Of a stretch of DNA of 64,000 nt, positions 9,182 through 21,989 are shown piece after piece; within the stretch, counting starts at the first letter, position 1, and every line of letters begins with the position of its first letter. The DNA is from Lactarius indigo. Lineage: Eukaryota; Basidiomycota; Agaricomycetes; Russulales; Russulaceae. The notes below the pieces were generated by a model that was not told the DNA's origin, did not search any database, and saw nothing but the letters and a program-made list of their open reading frames with translations. Position numbers and translations under genes: made by a program. The DNA lies in contig JAFKAC010000001.1 of NCBI GenBank assembly GCA_025766275.1, positions 310,001 to 374,000 of the forward strand. The letters run 5' to 3'.

Positions 9182-12100
9182 ATGTCTTCTCATGCACCAT
9201 CCCCCACTGGCGCTGCTGCCGGTGCTACTGCTACTGCGGGGGGCTCCACGCTTCCCCCCACCGGGTCCACACCCTCTGCACGTATCTCTGCTGCCTATGG
9301 CGCAACGTTCGGCATGCCCTCTGGCATTCACCTTGAACAGTTCGACGGCACTCACTGGAATGAGTGGTCTGGGACGATTGAAGCCATCCTCACGCTGCAC
9401 GAAGCAGAGGATGTGTTCACCCTCCACCATGGACCAGTTGATGTCTCTCAAGATGAATGGGACTCAGTACAACGTCGGGTGAAGGCATATCTCCGCCTTT
9501 ACCTCAAACCTGACGTCTACTCCCTCGTTGCCAACAATACCACCTATCTCACCTTCAAAGCCAAGTGGGACAAGCTCAGAGATGTATATGCTGGTGCTTC
9601 GGGCAGCACCACCATCTTCAACTTGTGGATCCAACTAACACAAGCCCGCCTTGATGACTCTGCACCCATGGCCACACAGTTGGCCAAGCTCAATGAGCTG
9701 CGGGTTGCCCTTTCCAACGCACAGATGGGTGTCACTGACACTCAATTCTGTCTCATTCTCCTCCACGCACTGCCGCCCTCTTATGAGGTGTTGGCCTCCA
9801 CCATCCTCGCCAGTGGGGCCCCTTCTGGACTTAAGCACGCCGAGATCATAGCGCACATAGTGTCAGAAGAAGCTCACCGCGCTGGGCCCTCTGGCTCCTC
9901 CCTCAACAAGGTGGCCCCCATCAAGTCGACGGGCAAAAAGGGCAAGAAAGACCACTCTGGTCTGACTTGCCACTATTGCAACAAAAAGGGCCACATCAAG
10001 CCTGACTGCAGGAAGAAAAAGAAGGATGAGGCTGACGCAAAGGAGAAGGAGAAGGCAGGCAACAAAGCCGCAAATAGTCATATTCTTGTACCTACCACTG
10101 CCTCCATTAAGGAGGTCGAAGAGCCCGCCATAGACTGGGCTTCTCAATCTATTTCTGTTGCCTTGTATGCTGCCTCGTGTGTGCATTGGATGATGGACAG
10201 TGGTGCTACACACCACATTACACCACATCAGTCTGACTTCAAGGATTATACCCCAACCAAAGGCACTGTACGCCTAGGGGATAAGTCCACAATAGACCAA
10301 GTGGGTGTCGGGTCTGTCATCTTTACTACGAGCCAGGGTATCTCTATCACCCTCAGTAATGTGCTACACCTACCACAGGTGAAGACACGCTTCTTGTTGA
10401 CGCGCGCCCTAGCACAAAAGGGTGCTGAGATTGCCTTTGATAGTGGCTCATTTAAAATATCTATCAACCAAAAGTGTGTGGCCAAAGGCTACCTTGAGGA
10501 CAACCTGTACTGGTTGGACGCAGCCAGCGTCAGCCTCAACGCCCACACAAAATCAAGTGCTGCCACACTTGATATCTGGCATCAACGCATGGGACACATC
10601 TCCTCTGCGGCGCTGAAGGCGCATGGTCCCTCTGCCACTACTGGCATGAACATAGATAGCTCTACCACAGCCCACACAGTCTGCTGTGGGTGCGAGATGG
10701 GTAAATCCACTCGCCAACCCTTTTCTGCGTCCTCCAACAAGAGGACAACTCGTCAATTTGAGATCGTGCACAGTGACCTCGCTGGTCCTATGCAGATTCA
10801 GTCCTTGCAAGGCTCAACCTACACTGCCACCTTCATAGACGACCACACTAAGTTCACTGTGGTCCACTTCCTCAAATCGAACGACCAGTTTGCTAAGTCG
10901 CTGCAAATGTATTTGGCCTGGGGTGAAACCCAGTCTGGCCATAAATTGCGTGCTCTGCACTCTGACCGCGGTGGCGAATACATGTCGAGTGTCACGCAGG
11001 ACATTCTTAAGCAGAAAGGGATAGAGCATCACCTTACAATGCCGGGTTCACCACAGTCTAATGGGAAAGCCGAGTGGTTTAACCACACCATTATGGATAA
11101 GGCAATGTCCATGCTTCACACAGCTGGCATGTCTAAAGGCTTCTGGGAGCATGCAGTGTGCGCAGCTGTGCACATCTATAATCACTCTCCAGTCTGTGGG
11201 CTTAAGTGGCGCACTCCTTATGAGCTCTGGCACTCTGGCAAAGTGCCCGATGTCTCACATCTTCGCGTCTTTGGATGCAAGGGGTACATGCACGTACCCA
11301 CTGATAAGGGTCGCAAATTGGATGCAAAGGCCATTGAGGTCACACTTATCGGGTTTGAGCCCGAATCTAAGGGCTATAAGCTCTGGGACCGCTCAACCTG
11401 CTCCGTTCGAGTGTCCAGGGATGTGACATTCGACAAGAGTAGCTTCCCATCCCTTCAGGGTGTTGAGACACACCCCACACCTTCACCACCAGTCGTGCCT
11501 AGCACAACAGTGACTGCCGTGCCTCACCCACCGGCGTTACCACCAATGTGAGCCCCCTCCCCTGCACACTCCAGTAGTAGTGAGGAGGAGGATGTTGAAA
11601 AGCTCCTAGACCCCCCACAAGTCCAACCACGCCCCACCACTCCACCACCTGCTCTGCCGGCTCTGCCCACCACACCAAAGCGTGAGCAAGCCACTCCCAC
11701 TTCACCCCTGCCGCGTCCTAGTGCAACGTGCATTATGCGCCATGTCCCTCCTCCCTCACCAGAAATGCCTGGGGGATTTGAGGATCATGCACAGCATAGT
11801 CAGCTGTTGTGCGAGATGGACAATGCACCAAGACACACTGCTCGTGTCCCTGTGCCTAACCCGCATTACTTCAATGCGGACAATGCGGCATGGCGCGGCA
11901 GGCGTCTGGGGTATGCAGAGTTACTGGCTGCTGCCTTTGTGGGCCGAGACCCTGCAACCTATGCAGAGGCCATGCAGTCTGCAGCTGCAGATGAGTGGAC
12001 TAAGGCATGTCAGTATGAAATGGACGCCCTAGCTAAAAATGGGACTTGGGAGTTAGTGGATCTCCTGCCTAATCGCAAGGCAGTAAAATCCAAATGGGTC

Positions 12101-13492
12101 TTTAAGCTCAAAGTGGATGGCCGCTACAGAGCTCGCTTGGTGGCTAAGGGATTCACGCAGATCCCTGGCGTAGATTTTGATGAAACCTTCTCTCCCGTCG
12201 CACGATTTGAGTCGCTACGTTTACTTCTGGCGTTGGCCGTGCTGGAGGACTGGCACATCCATCAGATGGATGTTAAGTCTGCTTTTCTCAATGGCGTACT
12301 TGACGAGGAGATATACATGGAGCAGCCACAAGGTTTCACTGTCACTGGCTCTGAGACAAAGGTGTGTTGCCTGGTTAAGGCGACCTATGGTCTCAAACAG
12401 GCCTCCCGCGCATGGAACTTGCAATTCCATGGAGTGCTCACTGCACTCGGCTTTAAGCGGACGTTTGCTGATGCTGGCATATATGTGATGCCTCAACAGG
12501 AGGGGTATGATCCACTCTTCGTTATTGTCTACATTGACGACATCACTATACTGGGTCCCTCACTGAGTGGTATCAAGCATCTGAAGTTGGACTTGTCTGA
12601 ACGCTATGAGATGACAGATCTCGGGGAGATAGAGTCCTATCTTGGTATGTGCATTGTGCATGACCGCTCCCTTAGACGCATTGGAATAGATCAGTCTGGC
12701 TACATCAAGGATGTCCTTGAATGCTTTGGCATGTCTGATGCCACACCACACAACACACCCTTGCCCACTGGTGCTGACGAGCACCTCATTAAATATACGT
12801 CGCAGGCAACTGCCTCAGATATTTCCCACTACCAGTCATTAATAGGGAGTCTGCTTTATGTGCAGATTGGCACTAGGCCAGATATCTCCTTTGCTGTGTC
12901 ATGTTTGGTGCAGTACGCAGCGAATCCTTCACCACAACATCTGCGACTTGCACAATATGTCCTGTCCTACCTAGTGGGAACTATGGATATGCGTATTGTC
13001 TACAATGGCGCCAATGGCAATGGCCTTCATGGCTACACTGATTCCAGTCTGGCTGATCAGACTGATGACCACCACTCCACCTCTGGTTATGTGTTCCTAC
13101 TAGCTAACGGTGCAATAAGCTGGTCTTTGCACAAGCAAAAGACTGTTGCCCAAAACACAACGGAAGCAGAATACATGGCCATGACCGACGCGGCTAACCA
13201 GGCTGCGTGGTATCAGAGCTTCCTCATGGAACTTGGGTACGAGGTCGACGACCCCATCCCACTTCATGGTGACAATAAGGGTGCCATTGACTTGGCCTTG
13301 AACCCTGTCACTGGGAGACAGTCTAAGCACATTGCCATACGGCATCATGTCATTCGGGAGTACATCGAAAAAGGGACCATCACCCTCATTAGAACTCCTA
13401 CTGTGGATATGGTTGCGGATGGCTTCACAAAGTCACTACCGCGTGTCCTGCTGCAGAAGCACAACAATGACATGGGACTTGTGTGTACTTAG
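9182..13492 (+). pseudogene. gag-pol: Copia-1 Gag-Pol polyprotein, one in-frame TGA
   Basis: One frame of 1436 codons from ATG 9182, broken only by TGA at 11549-11551 (codon 790). Gag covers roughly residues 1-250 (HLEQFDGTHWNEWSGTI), with a CCHC knuckle CHYCNKKGHIKPDC near 263. The protease D-S-G-A is near 339. The pre-integrase motif WHQRMGHIS is near 466. Integrase aspartates are visible in HSDLAG (about 529) and LHSDRGGEY (about 593), and the glutamate in NGKAEW (about 632). RT has YGLKQA and the catalytic Y-I-D-D (about 1116), and RNase H follows with TTEAEYMAM. The stop falls in a Pro-rich linker between integrase and RT. Near the integrase glutamate, usual ER-NRT residues read EW-NHT, which fits C-to-T and G-to-A changes. 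Otherwise the frame is intact. Confidence 0.88.
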
Positions 13493-13511
13493 ATTGTAGA
13501 TCACAGGGAGA

Positions 13512-14129
13512 TGTTGATAAGTGACCCTTGCGCACTTAGCGGCTCGTACGGACCGAACTTGCAGCATGGACTGCTTTAGATTAGATTAATTGGACTTATA
13601 GATTACTTACATTTGATCTGTACAATCTAGCGCTAATCATTCCGTCATGTATGACATCATGTACTACGACATCATGAAGAACACTCCGGACACTTTATTG
13701 TACTCTGTCCTTTGTTCCCCTTTAGTTCTTATCTTTATTATGATGTCATTATGATATCATCTGTGTCTGGACCTTCCTTGTTCTTGTATGCCTTGTTCTC
13801 TTTACACACACTCCTTTGTCCTGTTGTAGAACAATGCGTCCCTTGTACTCTGTGACACTCTGTTACTTACCTTGTAGTAGTGTCACCCTCCTGTATAGTA
13901 TAAATAGTAGGCTTGTACGCTCCTGGTCCACATCAGTTCCTCACTGCTCTGTGTGCCAGGTATGTCTCTTCCTCTTAATTGTATCATCAGTTCCTCACTG
14001 CTCTGTGTGCCAGACACTTCTGCTTTACTTTGCAAGATCTCCTGTTGCTGCTTCTCAGCCACCCAGCCTATCTCACCACAGAACACTTTGTCCCTCTGTG
14101 AGTATGCTATCTATGTGTGCTGTTCATCA
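13512..14129 (+). repeat. Copia-1 3' LTR (618 bp)
   Basis: Starts TGTTGATAAGTGACC, ends CTGTTCATCA, and is preceded by a short purine run (CAGGGAGA) likely to be the polypurine tract. A TATAAATA box is at 13899-13906. A related but diverged solo copy lies at 57059-57660 and has the same two ends. Confidence 0.9.
13960..14013 (+). other. Intron-like 54-bp segment inside the Copia-1 LTR
   Basis: A 28-bp motif ending in TGTGTGCCAG occurs twice. The first copy is followed by GTATGT; the second ends the segment with CAG. The interval is thus GTATGT...CTTAAT...CAG, 54 nt, the size of a fungal intron. The inverted copy at the element's left end lacks exactly this interval. Confidence 0.55.
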
Positions 14130-14134
14130 GGTCC
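14130..14134. repeat. Target-site duplication of Copia-1, right copy (GGTCC)
   Basis: Direct 5-bp copy of 8125-8129, immediately outside the 3' LTR end CATCA. Confidence 0.85.
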
Positions 14135-15856
14135 TGTGAGTATTGGACCTGGTGGATAGACGGAGACATTGTCTCAATACAGGCAGAAAGTACTTTCCAG
14201 ATTCAGGTAAGTGGATACACGGTCATTTCCTGAAAATAATTTGGGGTGAAGCGCAGATCTTCTGGCTCATGGGGTGCACCAAAACCGGAATCTGTGCATA
14301 TCTAGTGATGATGTGGGGCAAAGAGAGGTGTCTCCCTTGACCCTCCCTTTTCAATACCATTTTACAATAAAGACCAAAGGACTATTCAACCTTCTATACT
14401 CCCACCTATTAAAATTGTAGCTGGTCTATTCTCCAGAAATAAGAAAGCATGGGGGCAGACTTCTTGCCTATCGTAATATCTGCGACCACAGAGCCCACAA
14501 TCAATGCCGCATGTACGTCTCTGTCTCACCCCTGGCCCTCCGTTACTCATCCACTGAAGCCCGACAAACACCTTCAATACGCCCACACAACAATACTTCC
14601 ACTATCTCCGGGTCTACATCTCGCGCTCTTAGACCCTGCCAGCACGAGCCACGGCATGTTGCATGTGCTGCATGTCTTTTGCCCAGACGCAGGAAATGGG
14701 AGATCATGCCATAAGACAAGACCACTTTCAAGTTCTTGGACCACTTTGTCAATGTCTTAAGTTTTCCAAAGCGGAGCAGCAGTATATCCTCTACCCCTTT
14801 CCATGCTTCACCTGATTACATGCCTCACTCCCTATGCCCAGGCAGAGTCACGGCCTACCACTGCGGGCTCGCGCACGCCCAATCGCTAGACCCCCCCGTC
14901 TCAGGCGACACAGCCTGCCACGCTTGACGTAATCACAATGGCTCTGTCCAACACACCCACCTTTAACTTTGACCGGCTCACTCATCAAACTCTATGCGGC
15001 CCTTGCTGAGAACCTTCGTATATTCCGAATTAGCGGGTTGGACAACCTGCACGCCTCAAAGCACTCGCACACAGAAACCCCTGGGGAATACGGACGTATC
15101 CGCAGCCCAAGTTGAAAGGGCTATCGATGGTGAGCATTAACTCCGCCCTACCACACCTTTTTGTTTTCCTTTAGCCCCACATTGATGCTGTCACGACAAA
15201 AAAACATCTGAGGTTAGTAAACGCCCAAGCTCGCGGCCCACACAGATTTGTGTGGATATTTTGGTCCACAGCCCAAGGAGCGCTGATGGTTAAACATGTC
15301 GCAGGGTGGCACACCTGGCCAGCGGGCGTGCTTGACGCTGTTGTGATCAAATCTGCACAAGGGTTTGTTGTTCTCGATGTCGATGGGGACAGCATTCTCT
15401 CCTTGTATGTGCCTCACCAACCCATCTTGTAACCTGATACCAGTGCCTTGTAACTCGCTCTGCCCTCCTGCGACATCCTTTTACCATATCTTGGAGGGGC
15501 CCACAGTACCGACTCGGCAAGATGCTCGATGCCGATCTCAAAAAAAGAGACCTAAGTAGCTATCACAGATATTTTCGAAGCCGAGGAGATAGAGACGGTT
15601 ACCCAATGTGTGCGCAGAGGTTTCCGTGTCACTTCCAGGTGTGCTCATCAGCCCACAATGGGTCAAGACGAAGATCGAGACCCTTTGCTCACATTTTTCC
15701 CGCTCTCGAGTTTACCCGTTTTCATAGTGGTTTTCCACCTCGTAATGTATATACACAAGACGTGAAAAGGTATTGAATGGTCATATGTTGATATCGACAA
15801 TCCAACAAAAATTTATACCCTGTCGCACACGTACATCTAAAAGACCAGAGGACGCG
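14135..15856. other. Intergenic region between Copia-1 and DUF6535 paralogue P1
   Basis: Only short unsupported frames are present. The stretch near 15590-15720 resembles 40670-40770 and 18990-19110, that is, the sequence lying 3' of other DUF6535 copies. The part near 14400-14450 weakly resembles 63700-63750. It looks like old duplicated flank rather than a gene. Confidence 0.5.
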
Positions 15857-18603
15857 TCAAACAATATCGTATGAGAAATGTGAAGGACATGGAAGATAAT
15901 CTCCTGTATGCTTAGTATTAGGTTCCTGCTGCGAAGGACCCGCAACGTTCGAGTCAGTAACAAATGGTAGTGACGTCAGTTGTGGAAGAAGATCTAAGGT
16001 CATATTGTTTACGTCGATTGCGCGATTCACCAAGGGCGGATCAAGAGCATCATTTCCCTTGTGAGAACCGAGTTTTGGGCTACCATTGGCCTTGGTAACA
16101 GCTCCAAGATCGGGTGCAGAGGTCAGTCGTTGAGAGGCGCCGGGAGCAGTAATAACTATTAGTTGAGATTCTGGGGAAGACGGTGAGTGGTCAAATCAGG
16201 TCATAGGGCAGGTGTGAAGAAAGCGGTGCACCCGGAAGAAGAACATTGTCAAGCATTGGATCAAAAAATGCTGAAGGTGGGAGATTTGGTGAGTCGGAGG
16301 ACACCAAGAGGTCCGGATTGTGCTGGAGGGCAATGGCAGTGGATGGAGAGGCAGAGGAAAGAGGGGCGGATGTCGAAGTTGCGGAAGTAGGGGGCATTAT
16401 TAAACCAGAGGTGACAAATATATCAGCGGTCACTGTATCCGGTAAGGTGACAGGAATGGAGAGAATTTCGGTGGTCATCTGATGAGTGGTCTGGGAGTGG
16501 AAGTCGTCAAGCGGTGACACGCCCGTGAGGCTTTCGTCGACACAAAGTGGGGTGGGCACGGACAAGGAAGGCGCATTGGGACTGGAAATGGGACCAGGGA
16601 CCAGCGCAGCGGCGTGAGCAATGGCTGTAGAGGTAGAGACGTCGTGGGCGTCGGGTGTCGGGTCCAGGTTATGAGTAGCGACGTTGCACACTGGATAAGA
16701 GGATAGCCACAGAGGTCCACTTATTGGAACAGGATCGGTTTCTGGATGTAGTGCGACGTAGACATGGCGGATCGGTTCAAGGATATTAGCCATGATCTGA
16801 TACCATTCGTTGTCGTCGTTCTGCACCTTGAGAACGATTTGATTCCAGAGAGCACAGAACTCATGCTGCAGTTCAGGTAACGTATCTTGTACATTGAATT
16901 TTGAAGCCGCTAGAATTTCCGAGAGCTCGTACTCTGACCAAAGCCATTCCTTGACATGGCTAAATTGCTGGCGGGTGGCATGAGTCAAGATGGCAAGTGA
17001 CAGGCTGTCACCGTGTGTGGCGTAGTCTCGGAGGACAGGTTCTTGGATACCCATTTCATGCGAAGCGAGAATAAACCAAGAGTCATCACGCCTTTGCGTC
17101 CTCGCGATAATTTTGCAAACTGCAGTTACCAAATTAGTATTATTGTCCCATCCGCTCATAATCTGCGTAATTTCGGCGGACATCGGACCACTAGATTGGC
17201 ATCAGGACCAAATATTGTCAAAGACACGAGATACCCTGGGAATGTGTGCTGGATCGAAAGCCTTCACACAGATGATGGCCCTCCGGTCTTTGACAGCCTC
17301 CGGTAGCAAACCGGACAAGAAACTGACGTCCAACAAGCCTATTAATCCCGATGAAAGCTTCCACTTTTGTTCGCTAGTGAGACTGGGCAGAGGGTCGACG
17401 ACGACGTTTGAGTTGCGGAAGCCAGGTAGGCTGGAAAAGAAGCGCTCCAGTTCGTGGTCTTCATCCAAACTGTCAAATGTCCACATGAAGGCACGAGTAT
17501 CGATCTCCGATGGCGCACCCAGAGCTGTTTCTTTGGCTGTCCTCTGCATGCCTTGTACAAACTGTTTTTGATATCTTTCCTGCAGGGATTTAAAGCGAAC
17601 ATAGGATTCACTAAAACAATCCAACCAAGTGAGCCTCCAAAGAGCCCAGAAAAAGAGATGTGATATGCCAGTGACAATGTGCCGTGCCAGTAATGAGAGT
17701 GGGGTGTGGTATGAACTGTCGTGACAAAAGATCGGGACGAACATGATGCACCCATACAGAGCTGTGCAAATTCCAATCCACGATAGTACCAACTTGAAAA
17801 TCGTGAGGTTAACATTCCACAGGAATACGGATATGCCGGCAAAGAACAGGAATAAGGAAACATGTAGCAGCATGGGCAAGGCCTCAACCACCCACGGAAG
17901 GAGAAACTTGTCGACACCTTCAAAAAAGAACGCGCGAATTTGTGCTCGCTTGTGTAGACTATAACATGGTTGAGTGACTTTGAGGTATCTTTGTGCCCAT
18001 TGCTGAAGCAACGTTGCGAGTAGAGCACAGGTGATACTGATGACCAAACTCAAGAACAAAAGGGCGTTCACCCAAATAGCATAGTTTGGCAGAGAAAATG
18101 GGGGTGGGGAAGCAGGGAGGGAGCTAGAAATGTTGGACCCAGGGTCAGCAAGAGTCTGATAAATATTTGTGAGGTAGAAGTTGGAGGTGTCCTGTGGATT
18201 CGGTTGAATGTCCTGAATGGACACTGAGATCAATGACGCGACGGCGGCCGAGAATAAACCGGTCTATGAAAAACAAGTCGATGAAGCATTACAAAGCATT
18301 GGGAGACAGCGACGGACAAAGATGAGAATGCCATCGGCATCTGCTTTCCATCCTTCGACCATCTTCTTATCTTCCTCGGCCGCCATTTCAAGATACATGG
18401 AGAAAATAGGCCCTGACCCATCGACAAAGTTAGATGTTCCCCGTGGCTCCTGAGTCGGCGCTGACTCAAGTGGATAGTGATGGTCACCTGGGGTGGCAGT
18501 GGCTCGTGAGAACGGTGAGGATAGAGCAAAGTGGGAGTAAGGTACCTCTGCCCGGGACTGTATCTCCCCCCGTTACATTGATATCCTCGACAACTTGGGA
18601 CAT
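15857..18603 (-). pseudogene. DUF6535 paralogue P1, one premature TGA
   Basis: Exon 1 runs 18603-18546 (MSQVVEDINVTGGDTVPGR), intron GTACCT...CAG, exon 2 runs 18487-18318, intron GTCCGT...TAG, and exon 3 starts at 18263 with TGLFSA-type sequence. Splice phases fit. Exon 3 encodes several hydrophobic segments of the DUF6535 membrane domain (QDTSNFYL, YAIWVNALLFLSLVISITCALL, LALYGCI-type motifs), a DEDHELERFFSSLPGF motif, and a Ser/Pro/Thr-rich tail. TGA 17204-17202 replaces a codon that is Arg in P7. The main frame stops at 16191, while the conserved tail, ending SYDIV, continues in another frame to 15857. Excising 49 nt ending TAG would join the frames, but the donor reads AT instead of GT. 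Function of the family is unknown to me. Confidence 0.75.
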
Positions 18604-19210
18604 TGAAGATTCTGGAGTGAGTCGGTTATGGAGAGGGCGGAGCGTGTTAAGAGTAATTCCCTCAGTCGGTTGTAAGGAGCCCACGAGGCGGTGACGGGAC
18701 CGGCCGAACGCAAGCGCTCGATGTTTGTCATTACGAAATAAGCTTCAAGGCATCAGTTTGTGCCCTCTCTCGTCTTTTTATTGCGGGGGACTTAGATGCG
18801 AAGACAACTGCTAGTGGGAGCCCACTAATGCACTGTGCGTTTCTTCCCGACAACGTTGACCGCAACCGCCGTCCCATTCTCCCACAACACGGTCACTCTA
18901 CTTTCCTGCAACGTTCTTGTGACTCTGTTGCCTCTCCACGACTTCCATACCGACGTGATCGAGACGCTTAACCTCATTCTCAACGAGGGTCCCATCTTGC
19001 CAGTTATTGCAGAGTTAGAAATAGTTACCCACGTGCGTGCGGACGCTTCCGTGTCACTTCCAAGTATGCTCACAAACTCCCAAAAGCCAAAGCCAAATGC
19101 CGATGCCCCTTGTCACGGACACATCTTGCACATCATGCACCTTGAACCCTGTTCAGTGTCTACAGCATCATCAGCGCCTCTCCATGACCGTCTAACACCA
19201 TCTTCCAGCC
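18604..19210. other. Upstream flank of P1 with duplicated sequence
   Basis: No gene is supported. About 18990-19110 resembles the 3' flank of P1 (15590-15720) and of P5 (40670-40770), so it may be the remnant of an array unit. It ends at the border of the fold-back element. Confidence 0.4.
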
Positions 19211-19479
19211 AATGATCCGGCATGACTTCCATAACTGATGGGCCAACCGATGGTGAGAATCTTTGATATGTCATGGGCCAGCCGACGTCGGCCGACAGCA
19301 AAGAATCTCCCAAGACTCATGAGTCAACCGACATCGGCTTGGACGGACAAAATGTATAAATATCTCCGAGTCCGAGAACATATCTCGGACAGATAGTTAA
19401 GAACCACATCTGAGAATGTATCTCGGACAGATGGCTAAGAACCATGTCTGAGAATGTATCTTGGCCAGATGGTGAAGAT

Positions 19480-21620
19480 ACCTCGGACATGTACTGGACC
19501 AATATGTCCGAGATTATGTTCACATACTGGAGGGTATTAACATGTATGGGTGTCCGAGATATCTTGGACATTTTACGGACCAATAGGTCCGAGATTATAT
19601 AGGTGTATTGGAGGGTATTAACATGTATGGGTGTCCAAGATATCTCGGACATGCTTCGGACCAATATGTCCAAGATTATGTCCACATATTAGAGGGTATA
19701 AACATGTATGGGTGTCCAAAAAATCTCGGACATGCTTTGGACCAATATGTCCGAGATTACATCCACATACTGGAGGGTATTAACATGTATATGTGTCCAA
19801 GATATCTCAGACATGTTACGGACCAATAGGTCCGAGATTATATAGGTGTACTAGAGGGTATAAACATGTATGGGTGTCCAAAAATCTCGGACATGCTTCG
19901 GACCAATATGTCCGAGATTACATCCACATACTGGAGGGTATTAACATGTATGGGTGTCCAAGATATCTCGGACATGCTTCGGACCAATATGTCCAAGATT
20001 ATGTCCACATATTAGAGGGTATAAACATGTATGGGTGTCCAAAAAATCTTGGACATGCTTCGGACCAATATGTCCGAGATTACATCCACATACTGGAGGG
20101 TATTAACATGTATGGGTGTCCAAGATATCTTGGACATGCTTTGGACCAATATGTCCGAGATTATGTCCATCATGATATACTGGAGGGTATAAACATTTAT
20201 GGGTGTCTGAGATATCTCGGACATGCTTTGGACCAATATGTCCGAGATTATGTGCACATACTGGAGGGTATTAACATGTATGGGTGTCCGAGATATCTCA
20301 GACATGCTTCGGACCAATATGTCCGAGATTATGTCCACATATTAGAGGGTATAAAAATGTATGGGTGTCCAAAAAATCTCGGACATGCTTCGGACCAATA
20401 TGTCCGAGATTACATCCACATACTGGAGGGTATTAACATGTATGGGTGTCCGAGATATCTCGGACATGTTACAGACCAATAGGTCCGAGATTATATAGGT
20501 GTATTGGAGGGTATTAACATGTATGGGTGTCTGAGATATCTCGGACATGCTTCGGACCAATATGTCCAAGATTATGTCCACATATTAGAGGGTATAAACA
20601 TGTATGGGTGTCCAAAAAATCTCGGACATGCTTGGGACCAATATGTCTGAGATTACATCCACATACAGGAGGGTATAAACATTTATGGGTGTCTGAGATA
20701 TCTCGGACATGCTTTGGACCAATATGTCCGAGATTATGTGCACATACTGGAGGGTATTAACATGTATGGGTGTCCAAGATATCTCGGACATGCTTCGGAC
20801 CAATATGTCCGAGATTATGTCCACATATTAGAGGGTATAAACATGTATGGGTGTCCAAAAAAGCTCGGACATGCTTCGGACCAATAGGTCCGAGACTATA
20901 TAGGTGTACTGGAGGTTATTAACATGTATGGGTGTCCGAGATATCTCGGACATGCTTCAGACCAATATTTCCGAGATTACATCCACATATTAGAGGGTAT
21001 AAAAATGTATGGGTGTCCAAAAAATCTCAGACATGCTTCGGACCAATATGTCCGAGATTACATCCACATACTGGAGGGTATTAACATGTATATGTGTCCA
21101 AGATATCTCGGACATGTTACGGACCAATAGGTCCGAGATTATATAGGTGTACTAGAGGGTATAAACATGTATGGGTGTCCAAAAATCTCGGACATGCTTC
21201 GGACCAATATGTCCGAGATTATGTCCACATATTAGAGGGTATAAACATATATGGGTGTCCAAAAAATCTCGGACATGCTTCGGACCAATATGTCCGAGAT
21301 TACATCCACATACTGGAGGGTATTAACATGTATGGGTGTCCAAGATATCTCGGACATGCTTCAGACCAATATGTCCGAGATTACGTCCACATACTGGAGG
21401 GTATTAACATGTATATGTGTCCAAGATATCTCGGACATGCTTTGGACCAATATGTCCAAGATTATATAGTAGGTGTACTGGAGGGTATAAACATGTATGG
21501 GTGTTCAAGATATCTCAGACATGTTCTGGACCAATATGTCCAAGATTATGTGCACATACTAAAGGGTATTAACATGTATGGATGTCCAAGATATTTTGGA
21601 CATGTTCTGGAGCAATACAT
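19480..21620 (+). repeat. 81-bp minisatellite array, forward arm (about 26 units)
   Basis: Each unit carries two dyads: TCCGAGATATCTCGGA (a perfect 16-bp palindrome in many units) and CGGAC-CAATAT-GTCCG. Because 81 is a multiple of three, frames stay open through the array and give a repeated 27-residue pseudo-peptide; I do not treat it as coding. Units differ chiefly where CG becomes TG or CA. Confidence 0.85.
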
Positions 21621-21989
21621 TATGTGGGTGTGCTGGAGTTTATCAGGCAGGAAACACTTCAAGGCTTTGTGGAAGTCATCAAGTGTAGAAATGGTTGAGT
21701 GGAGCTTACACTGTGACACTGGATGTGTCAAGTCATAACAAAGAGAACTTACTAAATACTCTGAAATGAATGGAAATGACACATACTGTCCTTTGTGCCT
21801 GATCAATTAGACTAATAACTAATAATAAAGGAAGTGTACATGTTCCAATCAAGTAACATGGGGTAATCATTACAATGGGAGAGAACATAATAAGTACACA
21901 TACATGAGCCTTGGCTGTGGAAACAATTCATGCAGAATATATCTATGGGGTTCTAGTCTCTGAATGCATACACATGGCTAGACACTCTA
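21621..21989. other. Unique spacer at the centre of the fold-back-like element
   Basis: About 370 bp with no repeat units, no long frame and no recognised motif. It would be the loop if the two arrays paired. Confidence 0.5.

Larger units (their letters stand above)
8130..14129 (+). mobile_element. Copia-1: Ty1/Copia element with fold-back 5' end, 6000 bp
   Basis: A Pol order of protease, integrase, RT, RNase H identifies Ty1/Copia. The right end is a complete 618-bp LTR. The left end is not a normal LTR: it starts with the reverse complement of the LTR's 3' end. The 5-bp sequence GGTCC occurs directly before base 8130 and directly after base 14129, so the whole aberrant molecule was inserted as one unit. 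Confidence 0.9.

Noticed and set aside
11549..11551. Programmed TGA readthrough or UGA recoding in Copia-1
   Set aside because: Similar TGA codons occur in many unrelated genes here, often where CGA is expected. Mutation is simpler, and no readthrough signal was seen.
16187..18000. Plus-strand frames opposite the DUF6535 genes
   Set aside because: They are shadows of the conserved minus-strand exons; the same applies to the plus-strand frames at 24621-25425, 30193-30900 and 52973-54250.
19793..20482. Long open frames (up to 229 codons) through the minisatellite arrays on both strands
   Set aside because: They exist because the 81-bp unit is a multiple of three. The 27-residue repeats follow the DNA dyads, appear on both strands, and have no start context.
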